From positions 1 through 59,695 of the forward strand of contig CAIQWF010000141.1 in assembly GCA_903875455.1 (NCBI GenBank): DNA of 59,695 nucleotides. Reading direction: 5' to 3'. The notes under the pieces were generated by a model. It was not told the origin of the DNA and searched no databases. It saw only the letters and a program-made list of their open reading frames with translations. Each line of letters opens with the position of its first letter. Position 1 is the stretch's first letter. Below are positions 18,661-27,872 of the stretch, one piece after another. The DNA is from an uncultured Pseudomonadota bacterium (GTDB lineage Bacteria > Pseudomonadota > Gammaproteobacteria > Methylococcales > Methylomonadaceae). Position numbers and translations under genes: made by a program.

Positions 18661-19251
18661 ATGAGTCAGGAGAAACTGCTGCTGACCGGCTGTGGTATTC
18701 TCAAAGCAGAAGTTGAGTTTTTACGCAGAAAAAATCACTGGGAATTTGATACGGACTTTTTGCCATCATCATTGCACATTGATTTTAAAGCCCTGCAAAC
18801 CCAGCTGGGTTGCGCTTTGGAATGCCACTCGCAGCGAGATACCCTGGTTTTTTACGGCGCCTGCCATCCTTTAATGGAAAAAATTCTCGACAACTACCAC
18901 ACCATCCGCACTGAAGGGCAAAACTGCGTGGAAATGCTGTTAGGGCGGGAGCGATTTATGGCGGAGTTGGCTCAGGGCGCGTTTTTTTTGCTGGAAGACT
19001 GGGCGCTGCATTGGGATACCGTGATCGTAAAAACCTTTGGCGACCGGCCAAAAGTTATCAGGGAAATCTTTCAGCAGGCCCATAAATATCTGCTGTGCAT
19101 CAACACCCCCTGCTCCCATGATTTCAGTGCTGAAGCCGAGGCCGCCGGAAAAATGGTCGGTTTGCCGGTCAAATCGGTCAGTGTCTCCTTGGACTTTCTG
19201 GAAACCACCTTACAAAACCTGCTGGCGCACAAGCAACCTGCCGGCCTCTGA
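18661..19251 (+). CDS. DUF1638 protein of the corrinoid methyltransferase module
   Basis: 196 residues, directly after the methyltransferase stop codon (TAA followed by ATG). The N-terminal LLLTGCGILKAEVEF motif, FYGACHPLMEKIL, NCVEMLLGRERF and the C-terminal CINTPCSHDFSAEAEAAGKMVGLPVKSVSVSLDFLE are typical of DUF1638. The several conserved cysteines (GCG, GACH, NCVE, PCSH) could bind metal. DUF1638 genes recur next to corrinoid methyltransferases in methanogens and methylamine- or betaine-using bacteria. Its biochemical role has not been established to my knowledge. Confidence 0.85.
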   Translation: MSQEKLLLTGCGILKAEVEFLRRKNHWEFDTDFLPSSLHIDFKALQTQLGCALECHSQRDTLVFYGACHPLMEKILDNYHTIRTEGQNCVEMLLGRERFMAELAQGAFFLLEDWALHWDTVIVKTFGDRPKVIREIFQQAHKYLLCINTPCSHDFSAEAEAAGKMVGLPVKSVSVSLDFLETTLQNLLAHKQPAGL

Positions 19252-19356
19252 TGTTCCTGCCAAAATCTGAAGACGCTTCTGTGTTTGCAACTGCCAATTC
19301 CACATTATCCATTATCAGAAAACCATCAGGCTATTAGCGCGTTATAATTGTTTATC

Positions 19357-21345
19357 ATGAGCAATGACGAATTAGAAAAATTAAGACAACGCGCTAAAAA
19401 ACTGGCAGTGGAAAAGTCTTACCTGCAATTAATTATTCAATTAATGAGCAGAATCAGCATGGTTTCCGGTCTGGAAAACACCATCGACAATTTATTGCAT
19501 TCGGTTGTGGATGTGATTGGCGGCGCAAATCTGATTCTGTATTATCAAATCGATGACGAAACTTTTTACACCGATGTCTATGGTAAAAAACAAAAACTGC
19601 AAACCATTGCAGACCCGCAGGTAGCAGAAGCTTATCGCAGCGGATTGCCGACTGAATATGAACATCATTTCAAGGACACCCAGTTAATCAGCGCAGAATT
19701 CACCAATGCTTATACCTGGGTTTATCCGCTGAAAGTCGGCAATCAATTAATTGGCGTTTTTAAAATGGAAAGCCTGCATATTGCCATGCGTGAGCTTTAT
19801 GAACATTTGCCACTTTTTTTCAATTACATCGCTCTGGTGTTAAAAAATGAAATTTTGGGCTATACCCGTTTGCAACAAATTAACCAGCAACTGGAACAGG
19901 AAATTATCCACCGCAAACAGATTGAAAAAGACCTGCGCCATGCCAAAACCGTGGCCGAAGAAGCCAATCAGGCGAAAAGCATTTTTTTGGCCAATATGAG
20001 TCATGAACTGCGCACACCGATGAATGCAGTGCTGGGTTTTTCCAAAATCATGCAAACTGATCCTGAAATAACCGAATCACAACGGCAAAACTTGAACATC
20101 ATTAACCGCAGCGGCACACACCTGTTAAATTTAATCAACGACATTCTGGACATGGCCAAAATTGAAGCCGGACGGGTGGTGATTGAAACTGAGCCTTTTG
20201 ATTTGGGGGAAACAGTTCGCGATATTGTTGACATGATGCGTGAGCGGGCTGAAAGCAAACATTTACAGTTATTTCATACTGAGAATTCGGCATTGCCGCG
20301 TTTTGTCGAAGCTGACCCGTATAAACTGCGCCAGATTTTAATTAATTTAATCGGCAACGCGATTAAATATACCGAAACCGGCTCTATCAATGTCCGCTTT
20401 AATATTAAAAATCATGTCGACCAGAACAAGGTCTGGCTGGTTTGCGAAGTTGAAGATAGCGGGGTTGGGATTAAAGCGGAAGACCAGGGCAAAATTTTTG
20501 AACCGTTTGTTCAGGTGGGCAAAAACAGCTCTCAAAAAGGCACGGGATTAGGATTGCCGATTACCAAACAATATGTCAACCTGATGGGCGGGACGATTTC
20601 CCTGACCAGTCAGGTAAATAAAGGTTCTTTGTTTCGGATTGAATTGCCGGTGAGCAAGGTCTCCGCCGAGGACATCATGGCAATTAAACCGCATCAAAAC
20701 CAGGTGGTAGGTTTGAGCCCGAATCAGATACTTTATCGGCTGCTGATTGTTGATGATAATTTTGAAAACCGGTTATTGCTGAAAAAAATCTTGCAGCCTT
20801 TGGGATTTCAGCTGCGCGAAGCCTGTAACGGTCAGGAAGCGATTGAGATTTTCCAACAATGGCAACCGCATTTAATCTGGATGGATATAAGAATGCCGGT
20901 GATGGGCGGCAAGGAAGCAACCCGGCAAATCAAGGCCCTGCCAAATGGCAAAGATACTGTGGTGGTGGCGTTGACTGCCAGCGTCTTTGAAGACCAGCGT
21001 GATGAATTATTCAAGGCCGGGGTAGATGCGTTTGTTAGCAAACCCTACCGGATTGATGAAATTTTTTCCTGTCTGCATCAGTGCCTGAATGTTGAATTTA
21101 TTTATCAGGCATTAGAACCGCAACCTGTTTACGTTTCCGAACATGTGCCAGTTAAGCAATTCAAGGCTTTGCCTGCGGCATTGCAAAGCCAATTGCACCA
21201 TGCTGCCGGGCAGCTGGATTTAGAGCAAACCGCCAGCGTGATTGCCGAAATCAATGCCTTGGATAACCATGTCGCCACCGGCTTGCAACACTATCTGGAA
21301 CAAATGGATTTTCAGGCGATTTTAGACTTGTGTGAAAGCCGCTAA
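19357..21345 (+). CDS. Hybrid sensor histidine kinase (GAF-HisKA-HATPase-REC)
   Basis: 662 residues from ATG 19357. Order: a GAF-like sensory domain (about residues 20-165), a coiled-coil, HisKA with His216 in [15 protein letters not shown], HATPase with the N box [11 protein letters not shown] and G boxes DSGVGI and GTGLGLPI, then a receiver domain ([11 protein letters not shown], Asp510 in [17 protein letters not shown]) and a short helical tail that is not a canonical Hpt. No transmembrane helices are seen, so it would sense a cytoplasmic signal. It ends the corrinoid run and overlaps the 3' end of convergent cobQ by 24 bp. Partnership with the HD-GYP regulator at 14194 is inferred. Confidence 0.9.
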   Translation: MSNDELEKLRQRAKKLAVEKSYLQLIIQLMSRISMVSGLENTIDNLLHSVVDVIGGANLILYYQIDDETFYTDVYGKKQKLQTIADPQVAEAYRSGLPTEYEHHFKDTQLISAEFTNAYTWVYPLKVGNQLIGVFKMESLHIAMRELYEHLPLFFNYIALVLKNEILGYTRLQQINQQLEQEIIHRKQIEKDLRHAKTVAEEANQAKSIFLANMSHELRTPMNAVLGFSKIMQTDPEITESQRQNLNIINRSGTHLLNLINDILDMAKIEAGRVVIETEPFDLGETVRDIVDMMRERAESKHLQLFHTENSALPRFVEADPYKLRQILINLIGNAIKYTETGSINVRFNIKNHVDQNKVWLVCEVEDSGVGIKAEDQGKIFEPFVQVGKNSSQKGTGLGLPITKQYVNLMGGTISLTSQVNKGSLFRIELPVSKVSAEDIMAIKPHQNQVVGLSPNQILYRLLIVDDNFENRLLLKKILQPLGFQLREACNGQEAIEIFQQWQPHLIWMDIRMPVMGGKEATRQIKALPNGKDTVVVALTASVFEDQRDELFKAGVDAFVSKPYRIDEIFSCLHQCLNVEFIYQALEPQPVYVSEHVPVKQFKALPAALQSQLHHAAGQLDLEQTASVIAEINALDNHVATGLQHYLEQMDFQAILDLCESR

Positions 21346-22791
21346 TTGCGCTTCCAGTCTGGAAAAATCAAAATGCTGCTCCAGAGTATCGGCCAGCAAC
21401 TCTATTCCCGCTTCGCGCAGTGCGGCATAATCAACCGCTTGCTGTTGATTCATCCCCGCCCATTTCAACAAGGCGTTACAGGCTGAAGGCAAATCGAACA
21501 AACCGTGTAAATAACTGCCGATAACCTGATTATCGGCTGAAACAGCCCCGTCAGTTCTATCGGAAAATTTAATCAAGGCCCGCTGCAAACCTGGGCCTGT
21601 GGTGATGCCGGCGTGAATTTCATAACCTGCCACCGCCGCCTCGTCAAAACTCAGAACTCCGCTTACCTGTTGCAGACATTTTTCGGGATACAGCGTCGTG
21701 CTAACCGCCAACAAGCCCAAGCCTTCACTCATTCCTGCCGAGCCTTCTATGCCGTCAGGATCATGAACCATTTCTCCCAGCATCTGAAAACCGCCGCAAA
21801 TCCCCAACACTTTGCCGCCATAGCGTAAATGCCGTTTTAGCAAATCTTCCCAGCCGTTTTCCTTGAACCAGCGCAAATCAGCACGCACCGATTTACTGCC
21901 GGGCAGAATAATCAAATCTGCACCTGTTACCTGTGACGCATCGCGCATAAATTCCAGACTCACGCCCGGATGTAAAAGCAAGGGATCAAAATCGGTATGA
22001 TTGCTGATGCGTGGAAATGCCGGAACCACGATATTCAGCGCCTTGTGATGGTCACTGACTGATTTCTTCACGCTCAGCGCATCTTCCGACTCCAGATATA
22101 AATCATGCAAATACGGTAGCACCGCCAACACCGGCTTGCCGGTTTTTTGCTCCAGCCAATCAAGACCACTGGTTAATAAAGTGATATCGCCACGAAAGCG
22201 GTTAATCACAAAACCGACTATCCGTGCCCGTTCAGTTTCTGACAATAATTCCAGTGTGCCAACGATATGTGCGAATACCCCGCCCCTATCAATATCGGCA
22301 ATCAAAATCACCGGACAATCCACCGCTTCGGCAAAGCCCATATTGGCGATGTCTTTGTCACGCAGATTAATCTCAGCAGGACTTCCAGCGCCTTCCACCA
22401 CGATATATTCATAGTGCTCCCCCAGACGATAATAAGACTCCAGCACTGCTGTCATGGCGATTTTTTTATAGTCGTGATAGGCCTGCGCCGATAAATTATG
22501 AAGCGCTTTGCCGTGAATAATCACCTGCGCGGTTTTATCCGAATCAGGTTTCAGCAACACCGGGTTCATATCGGTATGTGCCGGCAAACCGCAGGCTGCC
22601 GCTTGCACCGCTTGGGCTCTGCCGATTTCGCCGCCGTCAATGGTCACGGCACTGTTCAGAGCCATGTTTTGAGGTTTAAACGGCGCAACTTTCACGCCGC
22701 GCCGATATAAATAACGGCACAGCGCCGTAACAAGCGTGCTTTTTCCGGCATCAGACGTTGTGCCCTGCACCATCAAGGTTTTAAATGTCAT
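21322..22791 (-). CDS. cobQ: Cobyric acid synthase
   Basis: 489 residues from ATG 22791 ([19 protein letters not shown]); an upstream TTG would add nine unlikely residues. The N half is a dethiobiotin-synthetase-like ATP domain ([40 protein letters not shown]). The C half is a triad glutamine amidotransferase with the nucleophile Cys in [10 protein letters not shown] and a late SYLHGLFD histidine. CobQ amidates four carboxylates of adenosylcobyrinic acid a,c-diamide. It lies tail-to-tail with the corrinoid methyltransferase run, consistent with cobalamin demand there. No cobalamin riboswitch is visible upstream. Confidence 0.95.
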   Translation of the reverse strand: MTFKTLMVQGTTSDAGKSTLVTALCRYLYRRGVKVAPFKPQNMALNSAVTIDGGEIGRAQAVQAAACGLPAHTDMNPVLLKPDSDKTAQVIIHGKALHNLSAQAYHDYKKIAMTAVLESYYRLGEHYEYIVVEGAGSPAEINLRDKDIANMGFAEAVDCPVILIADIDRGGVFAHIVGTLELLSETERARIVGFVINRFRGDITLLTSGLDWLEQKTGKPVLAVLPYLHDLYLESEDALSVKKSVSDHHKALNIVVPAFPRISNHTDFDPLLLHPGVSLEFMRDASQVTGADLIILPGSKSVRADLRWFKENGWEDLLKRHLRYGGKVLGICGGFQMLGEMVHDPDGIEGSAGMSEGLGLLAVSTTLYPEKCLQQVSGVLSFDEAAVAGYEIHAGITTGPGLQRALIKFSDRTDGAVSADNQVIGSYLHGLFDLPSACNALLKWAGMNQQQAVDYAALREAGIELLADTLEQHFDFSRLEAQLAAFTQV

Positions 22792-22912
22792 TGGATTTGG
22801 GTCAAAAATTAAGTTCAATTTGTTTAATTATTGTCCGTGAAAAAACCGAACTTTTGAATAAATCTGTCGATTTCGTTCATAATTTTCTAAATCATCAGCC
22901 TCACTAATCCGC

Positions 22913-22918
22913 TATAAT
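22913..22918 (+). promoter_or_regulatory. Candidate -10 element of the OmpA-family gene
   Basis: A perfect TATAAT 45 bases ahead of the start codon, without a clear -35. GAGGA at 22951 is the ribosome-binding site. Confidence 0.4.
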
Positions 22919-22962
22919 TGGCCTTTGTAATTTAACATCCCTTAATCAAAGAGGAATCTGCT

Positions 22963-23607
22963 ATGAAAAAAATAATCACTGCTTGTGTCGTTTCATTAGC
23001 CTTAACCGGTTGCGCTGGTCAATCAAAGGGAACAAATACAGCAATAGGTACAGGTGTTGGTGCCGTAGCAGGTACGGCTATTGGCGCGGGCATCGGCGCA
23101 ATTGCCGGCGACGCTGGCAAAGGAGCATGGATTGGAGCCGCAGCAGGTGCAGTTCTAGGCACCGGTGTAGGTTACTATCTGGCTAATCAGGAAGAAGAAC
23201 TGAAAGCCGGTTTGCAAGGTACAGATGTGCAGGTTCAACGCCAGGGTGATGACCTGAATGTGGTAATGCCAGGCAATGTCGCTTTTGCTTCAGGCTCTGC
23301 CAATATCTCTTCCAGCTTTTATCCGGCGTTAAATTCTGTGGCCAATGTTTTAGCCAAATCTCCTGACACCAGCATCACTATTTCAGGACACACCGACTCA
23401 AAAGGCAACCCAAACGCCAATCTGCAATTGTCTAAAAACCGCGCCGATAGCGTAGCACGCTATCTGGTAAGCAAAGGCGTTGGCTCACAACGGATTCAAA
23501 CGGTCGGCTATGGTGATGCCTACCCTGTCGCTTCCAACGATAATGAAGCCGGTCGTTCAAAAAACCGTCGGGTAGAAATCAAAATTCATTCAACCAGACA
23601 GCAATAA
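22963..23607 (+). CDS. OmpA-family lipoprotein with glycine zipper (YiaD-like)
   Basis: 214 residues. A lipoprotein signal peptide ends in the lipobox LTGC (Cys17). Residues 25-85 are glycine-zipper repeats (GTGVGAVAGTAIGAGIGAIAG and similar) expected to insert in the membrane. The C-terminal 110 residues form an OmpA-like peptidoglycan-binding domain with SGHTDSKGNPNANLQLSKNRADSV and the SKNRRVEI ending. It likely anchors the outer membrane to peptidoglycan. It resembles E. coli YiaD, but an exact orthology cannot be claimed. Confidence 0.9.
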   Translation: MKKIITACVVSLALTGCAGQSKGTNTAIGTGVGAVAGTAIGAGIGAIAGDAGKGAWIGAAAGAVLGTGVGYYLANQEEELKAGLQGTDVQVQRQGDDLNVVMPGNVAFASGSANISSSFYPALNSVANVLAKSPDTSITISGHTDSKGNPNANLQLSKNRADSVARYLVSKGVGSQRIQTVGYGDAYPVASNDNEAGRSKNRRVEIKIHSTRQQ

Positions 23608-23624
23608 TCCTGTTTAAAAACCTT

Positions 23625-23653
23625 GTTGCAGAACAGTCACGCTGTTCTGCAAC
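23625..23653 (+). terminator. Hairpin after the OmpA-family gene
   Basis: A perfect 12-bp stem GTTGCAGAACAG with a 5-nt loop. Only a weak T-rich stretch follows, so it is a probable rather than classical terminator. Confidence 0.6.
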
Positions 23654-23680
23654 CTTCAGTTTTAAGAATCGGCTCCTATC

Positions 23681-24649
23681 ATGAATCTGACTTTTCGTTT
23701 TTGTAGCATTGCCTGCATTGTTCTACCGGTGTTATCGGCCTGCACACCGGCAACCGGCCAGCAATCGCTGGGAAAAATTGAAACTTTGCCGCCGGTGAAA
23801 GCAAAATCAACTATCCAGACCACAAAACAAAAACGCTACGGAGATAGCCCAGATAGCCTGCTGAACACCCTTGACCCTGATGTCACCAGCATTGAAAAAG
23901 CTTTCGAGAAAGCACAACAGGCAGAAGAAGAAGGAAAAAGCGACCGGGCTCTGTTTTATTATGTGAAAGCCTTGCAGTTTGAACCTAAAAACACCCAGGC
24001 TTTAGAGCAGATTGCCGCCATTCATCAGCAAAATAACAAACCGGAACTGGCGTTAAAGATTTATCAGGATATTCTGCAAATTGACAAGAATAATGTCACC
24101 GCCAATGAAAATCTGGGATTAAATTATTTAAAAAACCGTTTTCAGCAACAGGCCCAACAGCATCTGGAATTAGCTGTTACCCAGGACAGCAGCCGCTGGA
24201 AAGCCCAGAATGGTTTGGGAGTAATTGCCGACCTGAATAAAAAGTATGATGCCGCGATTGGTTATTATCAGAAAGCTTTGGCTAATAATTCCGGCAGCCC
24301 GATGATATTGAATAATATTGGCTATTCTTATTATCTGAAAGGCGATGAAAAAAATGCCCGCAATTATTTTAATCAGGCTCTCAGCTTTGACAACCAATAT
24401 CAACGCGCCATTTATAATCTGGCCTTGATTGAAATAAAACATCTGCAATATCCGGCGGCCATTACCCTGTTCAACCGCATTATGCCGCCGCACGAAAGTT
24501 ATAATAACGTCGGCTATATCTGCATGTTAAACCGTCAATATGAAGCGGCAGAGAATTATTTCCGTCAGGCGATTCAGGAATCACCCACTTATTTCCCCAA
24601 AGCCGAGGAAAATCTGGAGCAGCTGAAAGCCTTGTGGAATGGCGATTGA
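23681..24649 (+). CDS. TPR-repeat lipoprotein
   Basis: 322 residues. The N terminus has a hydrophobic signal ending in the lipobox LSAC (Cys21). From about residue 70 there are at least five tetratricopeptide repeats (for example ALFYYVKALQFEPKNTQALEQIA, AIGYYQKALANNSGSPMILNNIGYSYYLKGDEKNA), a scaffold for protein contacts. It resembles TadD/PilF-type outer-membrane lipoproteins, but no tad or pilus genes are nearby, so the partner is unknown. It follows the OmpA-family gene on the same strand by 73 bp. Confidence 0.8.
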   Translation: MNLTFRFCSIACIVLPVLSACTPATGQQSLGKIETLPPVKAKSTIQTTKQKRYGDSPDSLLNTLDPDVTSIEKAFEKAQQAEEEGKSDRALFYYVKALQFEPKNTQALEQIAAIHQQNNKPELALKIYQDILQIDKNNVTANENLGLNYLKNRFQQQAQQHLELAVTQDSSRWKAQNGLGVIADLNKKYDAAIGYYQKALANNSGSPMILNNIGYSYYLKGDEKNARNYFNQALSFDNQYQRAIYNLALIEIKHLQYPAAITLFNRIMPPHESYNNVGYICMLNRQYEAAENYFRQAIQESPTYFPKAEENLEQLKALWNGD

Positions 24650-24703
24650 TGTTTCCGACCGGCATTTCATCTCGGCAATATTTAACTGCAATGCCCGGCG
24701 CAG

Positions 24704-25507
24704 TTATTTAAAAAGATTATCCCAAAAAGACGGCTCCGCCTGTTTTGCCGGAGCTTCCGCCGTTTCAGCTATTTCCGCTATTTCATTCGGCTGCTTTATC
24801 CCTTTATCTATTTCCACAAGACAGTCTTTAGCCTTATCAAGACCATCCTTCGCAATAGCCGGCGTTCTATCGACCAAATACTCGTCCAGACTTTTTTGTA
24901 AAAAACTTTGGCAGGTGGTGGCTTCGCTGGCAAGTCGCTCCAATATTTCAAAGCGCCTTGGAAAAGACTTCAAGCGTCTGCTGGCCCGGTCTATTTCATC
25001 TTCAAACACCTTGGCTTCCAGATTCTTTGCCTCCTGTGATTTTGGGATAACTCTCTCGTAATACTCCAGGCAGTTGGTATGCTTCTCAAGCCCGCTCATC
25101 ACATATTCGTAATCATTTCTGTAATTATATTTTCTGGCGATTTTTACTTTAAAAAACTCAGTCTTTTTTTCATCGGCTATTTCCAGAAAATCGATCATGG
25201 ACAACCGGCTTTTTATTTCAAGATTGTCACTGGGCGGCCGATTAAATTTAAGTTTAGTCAGTCTGATTAATGAACATGAAATCGAATTTAACTGGGTGGT
25301 GACATCCTCTTTCTGTTTTTTTTGCAGGGCATCAATTTCAAGATATTTTTTATGCGTTTCTTCAATTTTTTCCTGTAAGGACTTTAATTGGTCTGAATCA
25401 ACCTCAATGGCTTTATCAGTTGTCTCCTTTGAACATGCCGAGCAGCCTATTAATAAAGCAATGATTACAAATTTAATCCCAAAATTGTTTTTATTAATAA
25501 AGCTCAT
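24704..25507 (-). CDS. Hypothetical coiled-coil lipoprotein
   Basis: 267 residues that I do not recognise as a named family. A hydrophobic N-terminal segment ends in LIGCSACS, giving two possible lipobox cysteines. After the signal comes a charged coiled-coil (LKSLQEKIEETHKKYLEIDALQKKQKEDV), then a mixed helical region with Cys residues (NSISCSLIRL, TNCLEYYERV, TTCQSFLQ, KDCLVEID) and a C-terminal tail ending WDNLF. The even cysteine number would suit periplasmic disulfides. It follows the zinc-ribbon gene on the same strand by 22 bp, so the two may form an operon. Confidence 0.6.
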   Translation of the reverse strand: MSFINKNNFGIKFVIIALLIGCSACSKETTDKAIEVDSDQLKSLQEKIEETHKKYLEIDALQKKQKEDVTTQLNSISCSLIRLTKLKFNRPPSDNLEIKSRLSMIDFLEIADEKKTEFFKVKIARKYNYRNDYEYVMSGLEKHTNCLEYYERVIPKSQEAKNLEAKVFEDEIDRASRRLKSFPRRFEILERLASEATTCQSFLQKSLDEYLVDRTPAIAKDGLDKAKDCLVEIDKGIKQPNEIAEIAETAEAPAKQAEPSFWDNLFK

Positions 25508-25529
25508 GATCGTTTATGTTTAATTAAAC

Positions 25530-25988
25530 TTAAAGAAATCCAAATTTTTTCTTTTTGATAAGCTGGGTTTCAGCGCGTGAATAAGTTTGGCCACAGGTTG
25601 GACATATTTTCACTTCGGCATCATCGGTTTTCACCACCAGGGTGCGTTTTTTATAGGTGTTTTCCCAGCACTTAATACAACAGGCATGACCTGTCGGCCT
25701 GCCATTACCATCTATTTCATAATAGGCATCGCCAATACAAACCAGCTTATCCTTAAACTTTAACGCAAACTCCAAATCCGAAATCTGCTTGTTTTTGCCG
25801 TTGATCACGTTCTGAAATTCGGAAATGTCGGTTTTCGTGCTGTTCAAGATACTGACCAAATCACTGAACTTTGAGTTTAAATCGCCTGCTTCCAGCACCA
25901 GATATTTTTCATGCAGGATTCGGGCAATTTTTGCCGCCGTTTCTACATTGCTGAGTAATTCGGGAATCGTTGTTACATGTTCTGCCAT
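25530..25988 (-). CDS. Hypothetical protein with C-terminal zinc-ribbon-like motifs
   Basis: 152 residues from ATG 25988, preceded by GAGG; a GTG one codon upstream is also possible. The N half is helical, with a coiled stretch (NSTKTDISEFQNVINGKNKQISDLE). The C half carries CIGDAYYEI, then CCIKCWE and CPTCGQTY, a four- to six-cysteine arrangement that looks like a zinc ribbon or treble-clef finger. No family can be named. It has no signal peptide and is probably cytosolic. It sits upstream of the lipoprotein gene and downstream of mpl. Confidence 0.6.
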   Translation of the reverse strand: MAEHVTTIPELLSNVETAAKIARILHEKYLVLEAGDLNSKFSDLVSILNSTKTDISEFQNVINGKNKQISDLEFALKFKDKLVCIGDAYYEIDGNGRPTGHACCIKCWENTYKKRTLVVKTDDAEVKICPTCGQTYSRAETQLIKKKKFGFL

Positions 25989-26026
25989 CACATCCTCATT
26001 ATAATTGGATAATTATTGCCGGGTCT

Positions 26027-27382
26027 TTATCTTGTTAAGGCCTGTTGCAGCTTTTGATAAATGCCGCCGAAACTGCCGTTGCTCATTAACACAAAATGGC
26101 TGTTTGCCTGTGCCAAACCAGTTAAACGGGCAATGATTTCATCGAGACTGGCATAGATTTCAATCGCCGGGTTATAGGCTTTCAGGGCGGACAAATCCCA
26201 GTTCAATTCTGCCGGTTGATAAATAATCGCCACATCTGCGGTCGTGAGTGATAAAGCCAAGCTTTCGGTATGAATCCCCATCCGCATGGTATTGGATCGC
26301 GGCTCGACAATCGCCACAATCTGCTGTTGCTGAACCTGTTTGCGCAAGCCGTCCAGGGTAGTTTTTATCGCGGTGGGGTGATGGGCAAAATCATCATATA
26401 AAGTCACGCCGTTGATTTTGGCAATCACTTCCATCCGCCGTTTCACGTTCTGGAATTTGCTTAACGTCTCAATTGCCGCATTCGGCAAAACACCGACATG
26501 ATGTGCCGCCGCAATCGCTGACAAAGCGTTATAAACATTATGTTCGCCAGTTAAAGACCAAACAACTTGTCCTTGAGATTGACCGTGATGTAAAACTTCA
26601 AACACTGAGCCATCCGGCTGTGTTAATTGCGCAGCCCAAGTTCCTGATTCATTTATCACGGTTCGCACGACCGGAGTCCAGCAGCCCATTTTCAGTACAT
26701 CGTCCAGATTATTTTCATGCTGCGGGGCGATAATCAGCCCTTCACTGGGTACGGTACGGACCAAATGATGAAACTGGCGTTTAATTGCCTCCAAATCCGG
26801 GAAAATATCGGCGTGGTCATATTCCAGATTATTCATCACCAACGTGCGCGGCCGATAATGTACAAATTTGGAACGCTTATCGAAAAAGGCACAGTCGTAT
26901 TCATCGGCTTCAATCACAAAAAAGTCGGATTCGCCCAAGCGGGCGGAAATGCCGAAATTCAACGGAATGCCGCCGACCAGAAATCCCGGCTTAAACCCTT
27001 GATATTCCAGAATCCAGCTCAACATGCTGGTGGTGGTGGTTTTGCCGTGGGTACCGGAAACCGCCAGCACCCATTTGTCCTGCAACACATGTTCGGCCAG
27101 CCATTGCGCCCCGGAAATATAATGCAGACCGGAATTGAGCACTGCTTCCACTTCCACGTTGCCGCGTGACAAGGCATTGCCTATAATCACCAAATCCGGT
27201 TTGGGGTTTAAATTTTCAGCCTTATAGCCGTGCATCAACTGAATGCCTTGCTGCTCAAGTTGTGTGCTCATCGGCGGATAGACATTGGCATCCGAACCGC
27301 TGACTTGATAACCCAATTCTCTGGCAATCAGGGCCAATCCGCCCATAAAAGTGCCGCAAATACCTAAAATATGAATATGCAA
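26027..27382 (-). CDS. mpl: Murein tripeptide ligase Mpl
   Basis: 451 residues if translation begins at the TTG at 27382. That codon sits behind AAGG(TAACGAGA) and directly gives (M)HIHILGICGTFMGGLA, the normal Mpl N terminus. A TTG at 27421 would add 13 unlike residues. Seen: the Mur ligase P-loop GTHGKTTTT, EADEYDCAFFDKRSKF, NLEYDHADIF and a C-terminal domain with ALRKQ-like and EPRSNTMRMG motifs. Mpl attaches recycled L-Ala-gamma-D-Glu-meso-DAP to UDP-MurNAc in peptidoglycan recycling. Use of TTG suggests modest translation. Confidence 0.93.
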   Translation of the reverse strand: MHIHILGICGTFMGGLALIARELGYQVSGSDANVYPPMSTQLEQQGIQLMHGYKAENLNPKPDLVIIGNALSRGNVEVEAVLNSGLHYISGAQWLAEHVLQDKWVLAVSGTHGKTTTTSMLSWILEYQGFKPGFLVGGIPLNFGISARLGESDFFVIEADEYDCAFFDKRSKFVHYRPRTLVMNNLEYDHADIFPDLEAIKRQFHHLVRTVPSEGLIIAPQHENNLDDVLKMGCWTPVVRTVINESGTWAAQLTQPDGSVFEVLHHGQSQGQVVWSLTGEHNVYNALSAIAAAHHVGVLPNAAIETLSKFQNVKRRMEVIAKINGVTLYDDFAHHPTAIKTTLDGLRKQVQQQQIVAIVEPRSNTMRMGIHTESLALSLTTADVAIIYQPAELNWDLSALKAYNPAIEIYASLDEIIARLTGLAQANSHFVLMSNGSFGGIYQKLQQALTR

Positions 27383-27494
27383 TCTCGTTACCTTAAAAAA
27401 ATAGCTTTTTAATTGAATCAAACTGTTATTTTAATCATTTATTAAGGTTTAGGATAAGGTAATATAAGCCAATATGTCATAAACTATTTTTACC

Positions 27495-27872
27495 ATGAAC
27501 GAAAAAAATAAAATTGTTGTCGAGGCGCTGCCGCAGTTTATTAAAGAACAATCCGCCCCCGATGAAAACCGTTATGTGTTTGCCTATACCATCACCATTA
27601 CTAACCGTGGTGAAAAACCGGCCAAACTGTTGAGCCGGGAATGGTTGATTATTGACGCCAACGGCAAGCACGAAGAAATCAGAGGCGACGGCGTGGTCGG
27701 CAAACAACCGTATTTAAAACCCGGTGATGTGTTTCGCTATACCAGCGGTGCCGTGCTGGAAACTGCCGTGGGCGTGATGCAGGGCAATTATTTTTTTGTC
27801 GAGGATGACGGCAGTCAGTTTGTGGCACCGATTCCTAAATTCACTCTTTCGATACCGAGAACCTTACATTAA
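27495..27872 (+). CDS. apaG: ApaG protein (DUF525)
   Basis: 125 residues, the full family length. Motifs: YVFAYTITITNRGEKPAKLLSREWLI, VVGKQPYLKPGDVFRYTSG and MQGNYFFVEDDG. It has a beta-sandwich fold without known catalytic residues; loss in Salmonella was associated with Co2+/Mg2+ phenotypes. It is followed immediately by apaH, whose ATG overlaps the stop codon by one base (TAATG), as in the conserved apaG-apaH arrangement. Confidence 0.95.
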   Translation: MNEKNKIVVEALPQFIKEQSAPDENRYVFAYTITITNRGEKPAKLLSREWLIIDANGKHEEIRGDGVVGKQPYLKPGDVFRYTSGAVLETAVGVMQGNYFFVEDDGSQFVAPIPKFTLSIPRTLH

